NCBI GenBank assembly: GCA_003818595.1
Contig: RPQV01000267.1
Location: forward strand, 1 to 5,583
Direction: 5' to 3'
DNA from: Calditrichota bacterium
GTDB taxonomy: Bacteria; Zhuqueibacterota; Zhuqueibacteria; Residuimicrobiales; Krinioviventaceae
DNA: 5,583 bases
The notes beneath the pieces are model-generated. The model was not told where the DNA came from. It did no database searches and saw only the letters and a list, made by a program, of their open reading frames with translations. The position numbers and the translations under genes were made by a program. The number at the start of each line of letters is the position of its first letter. The first letter of the stretch is position 1. Positions 5,551 through 5,583 of the stretch are shown piece after piece.

Positions 5551-5583
5551 TCATTTGCCTGTCGTCGCCCAGGACATCACCCG
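5551..5583 (-). CDS. C-terminal end of a probable sugar ABC transporter ATPase, RbsA type (partial)
   Basis: The last ten codons read RVMSWATTGK and end at TGA 5551-5553; the rest of the gene lies beyond the window end. The short tail resembles the ...VMxxATG ending of the tandem sugar ATPases (RbsA/MglA class), and such a gene commonly precedes an RbsC-type permease, here 25 nt downstream. Ten residues cannot prove the family, so the call rests mostly on context. Confidence 0.5.
   Translation of the reverse strand, partial: RVMSWATTGK

Noticed and set aside
1..5583. CRISPR array, tRNA, IS element or phage genes
   Set aside because: No spaced direct repeats, cloverleaf, transposase motifs or phage-like genes were found on either strand.

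Overview
The window looks like chromosomal DNA from a free-living Gram-negative bacterium of the Fibrobacterota-Chlorobiota-Bacteroidota (FCB) superphylum. The main reason is the first gene. It ends in a type IX secretion/FlgD-like C-terminal sorting domain beginning with the motif QNYPNPFN, which is typical of Calditrichota, KSB1, Ignavibacteria and relatives. The mixed GC content and purine-rich Shine-Dalgarno sites are compatible with this. The assignment below superphylum level is inference.

Layout. (1) Positions 1-1238, plus strand: the C-terminal end of a large secreted protein with CBM6, SwmB-like, CBM6 and type IX sorting domains; any catalytic part lies upstream of the window. (2) Positions 1239-1684: 446 bases with no confident gene, holding two small adjacent palindromes and a short minus-strand open frame that may be a gene remnant. 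(3) Positions 1685-1876, plus strand: a 63-residue protein with two predicted membrane helices. (4) Positions 1890-1951: a perfect 11-bp inverted repeat between convergent genes, a candidate two-way terminator. (5) Positions 1992-5583, minus strand: five genes in one direction. In transcription order they are the last codons of a probable sugar ABC transporter ATPase, an RbsC-type permease, a small LsrG-like ABM-fold protein, an iron-type alcohol dehydrogenase, and a secreted GH5 glycoside hydrolase. With the starts chosen here, gaps are 25, 16, 20 and 72 nt.

How the genes may work together. The GH5 enzyme and the CBM6-bearing protein suggest extracellular attack on a beta-linked polysaccharide. 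The ABC genes suggest import of a small sugar or polyol. The LsrG-like protein and the dehydrogenase suggest cytoplasmic conversion of the imported compound. Permease, LsrG-like protein and Fe-ADH in a tight series recall the carbohydrate-type catabolism of phosphorylated diones seen in Lsr (autoinducer-2) operons. However, no LsrK, LsrF or LsrB is visible, so the substrate is unknown.

The window is mostly ordinary. The points most worth a second look are the Fe-ADH with a glutamine at a canonical metal-ligand histidine, the LsrG-like/Fe-ADH/ABC gene set, the unexplained short coding-like frame at 1423-1617 and the long inverted repeat at 1890-1951.
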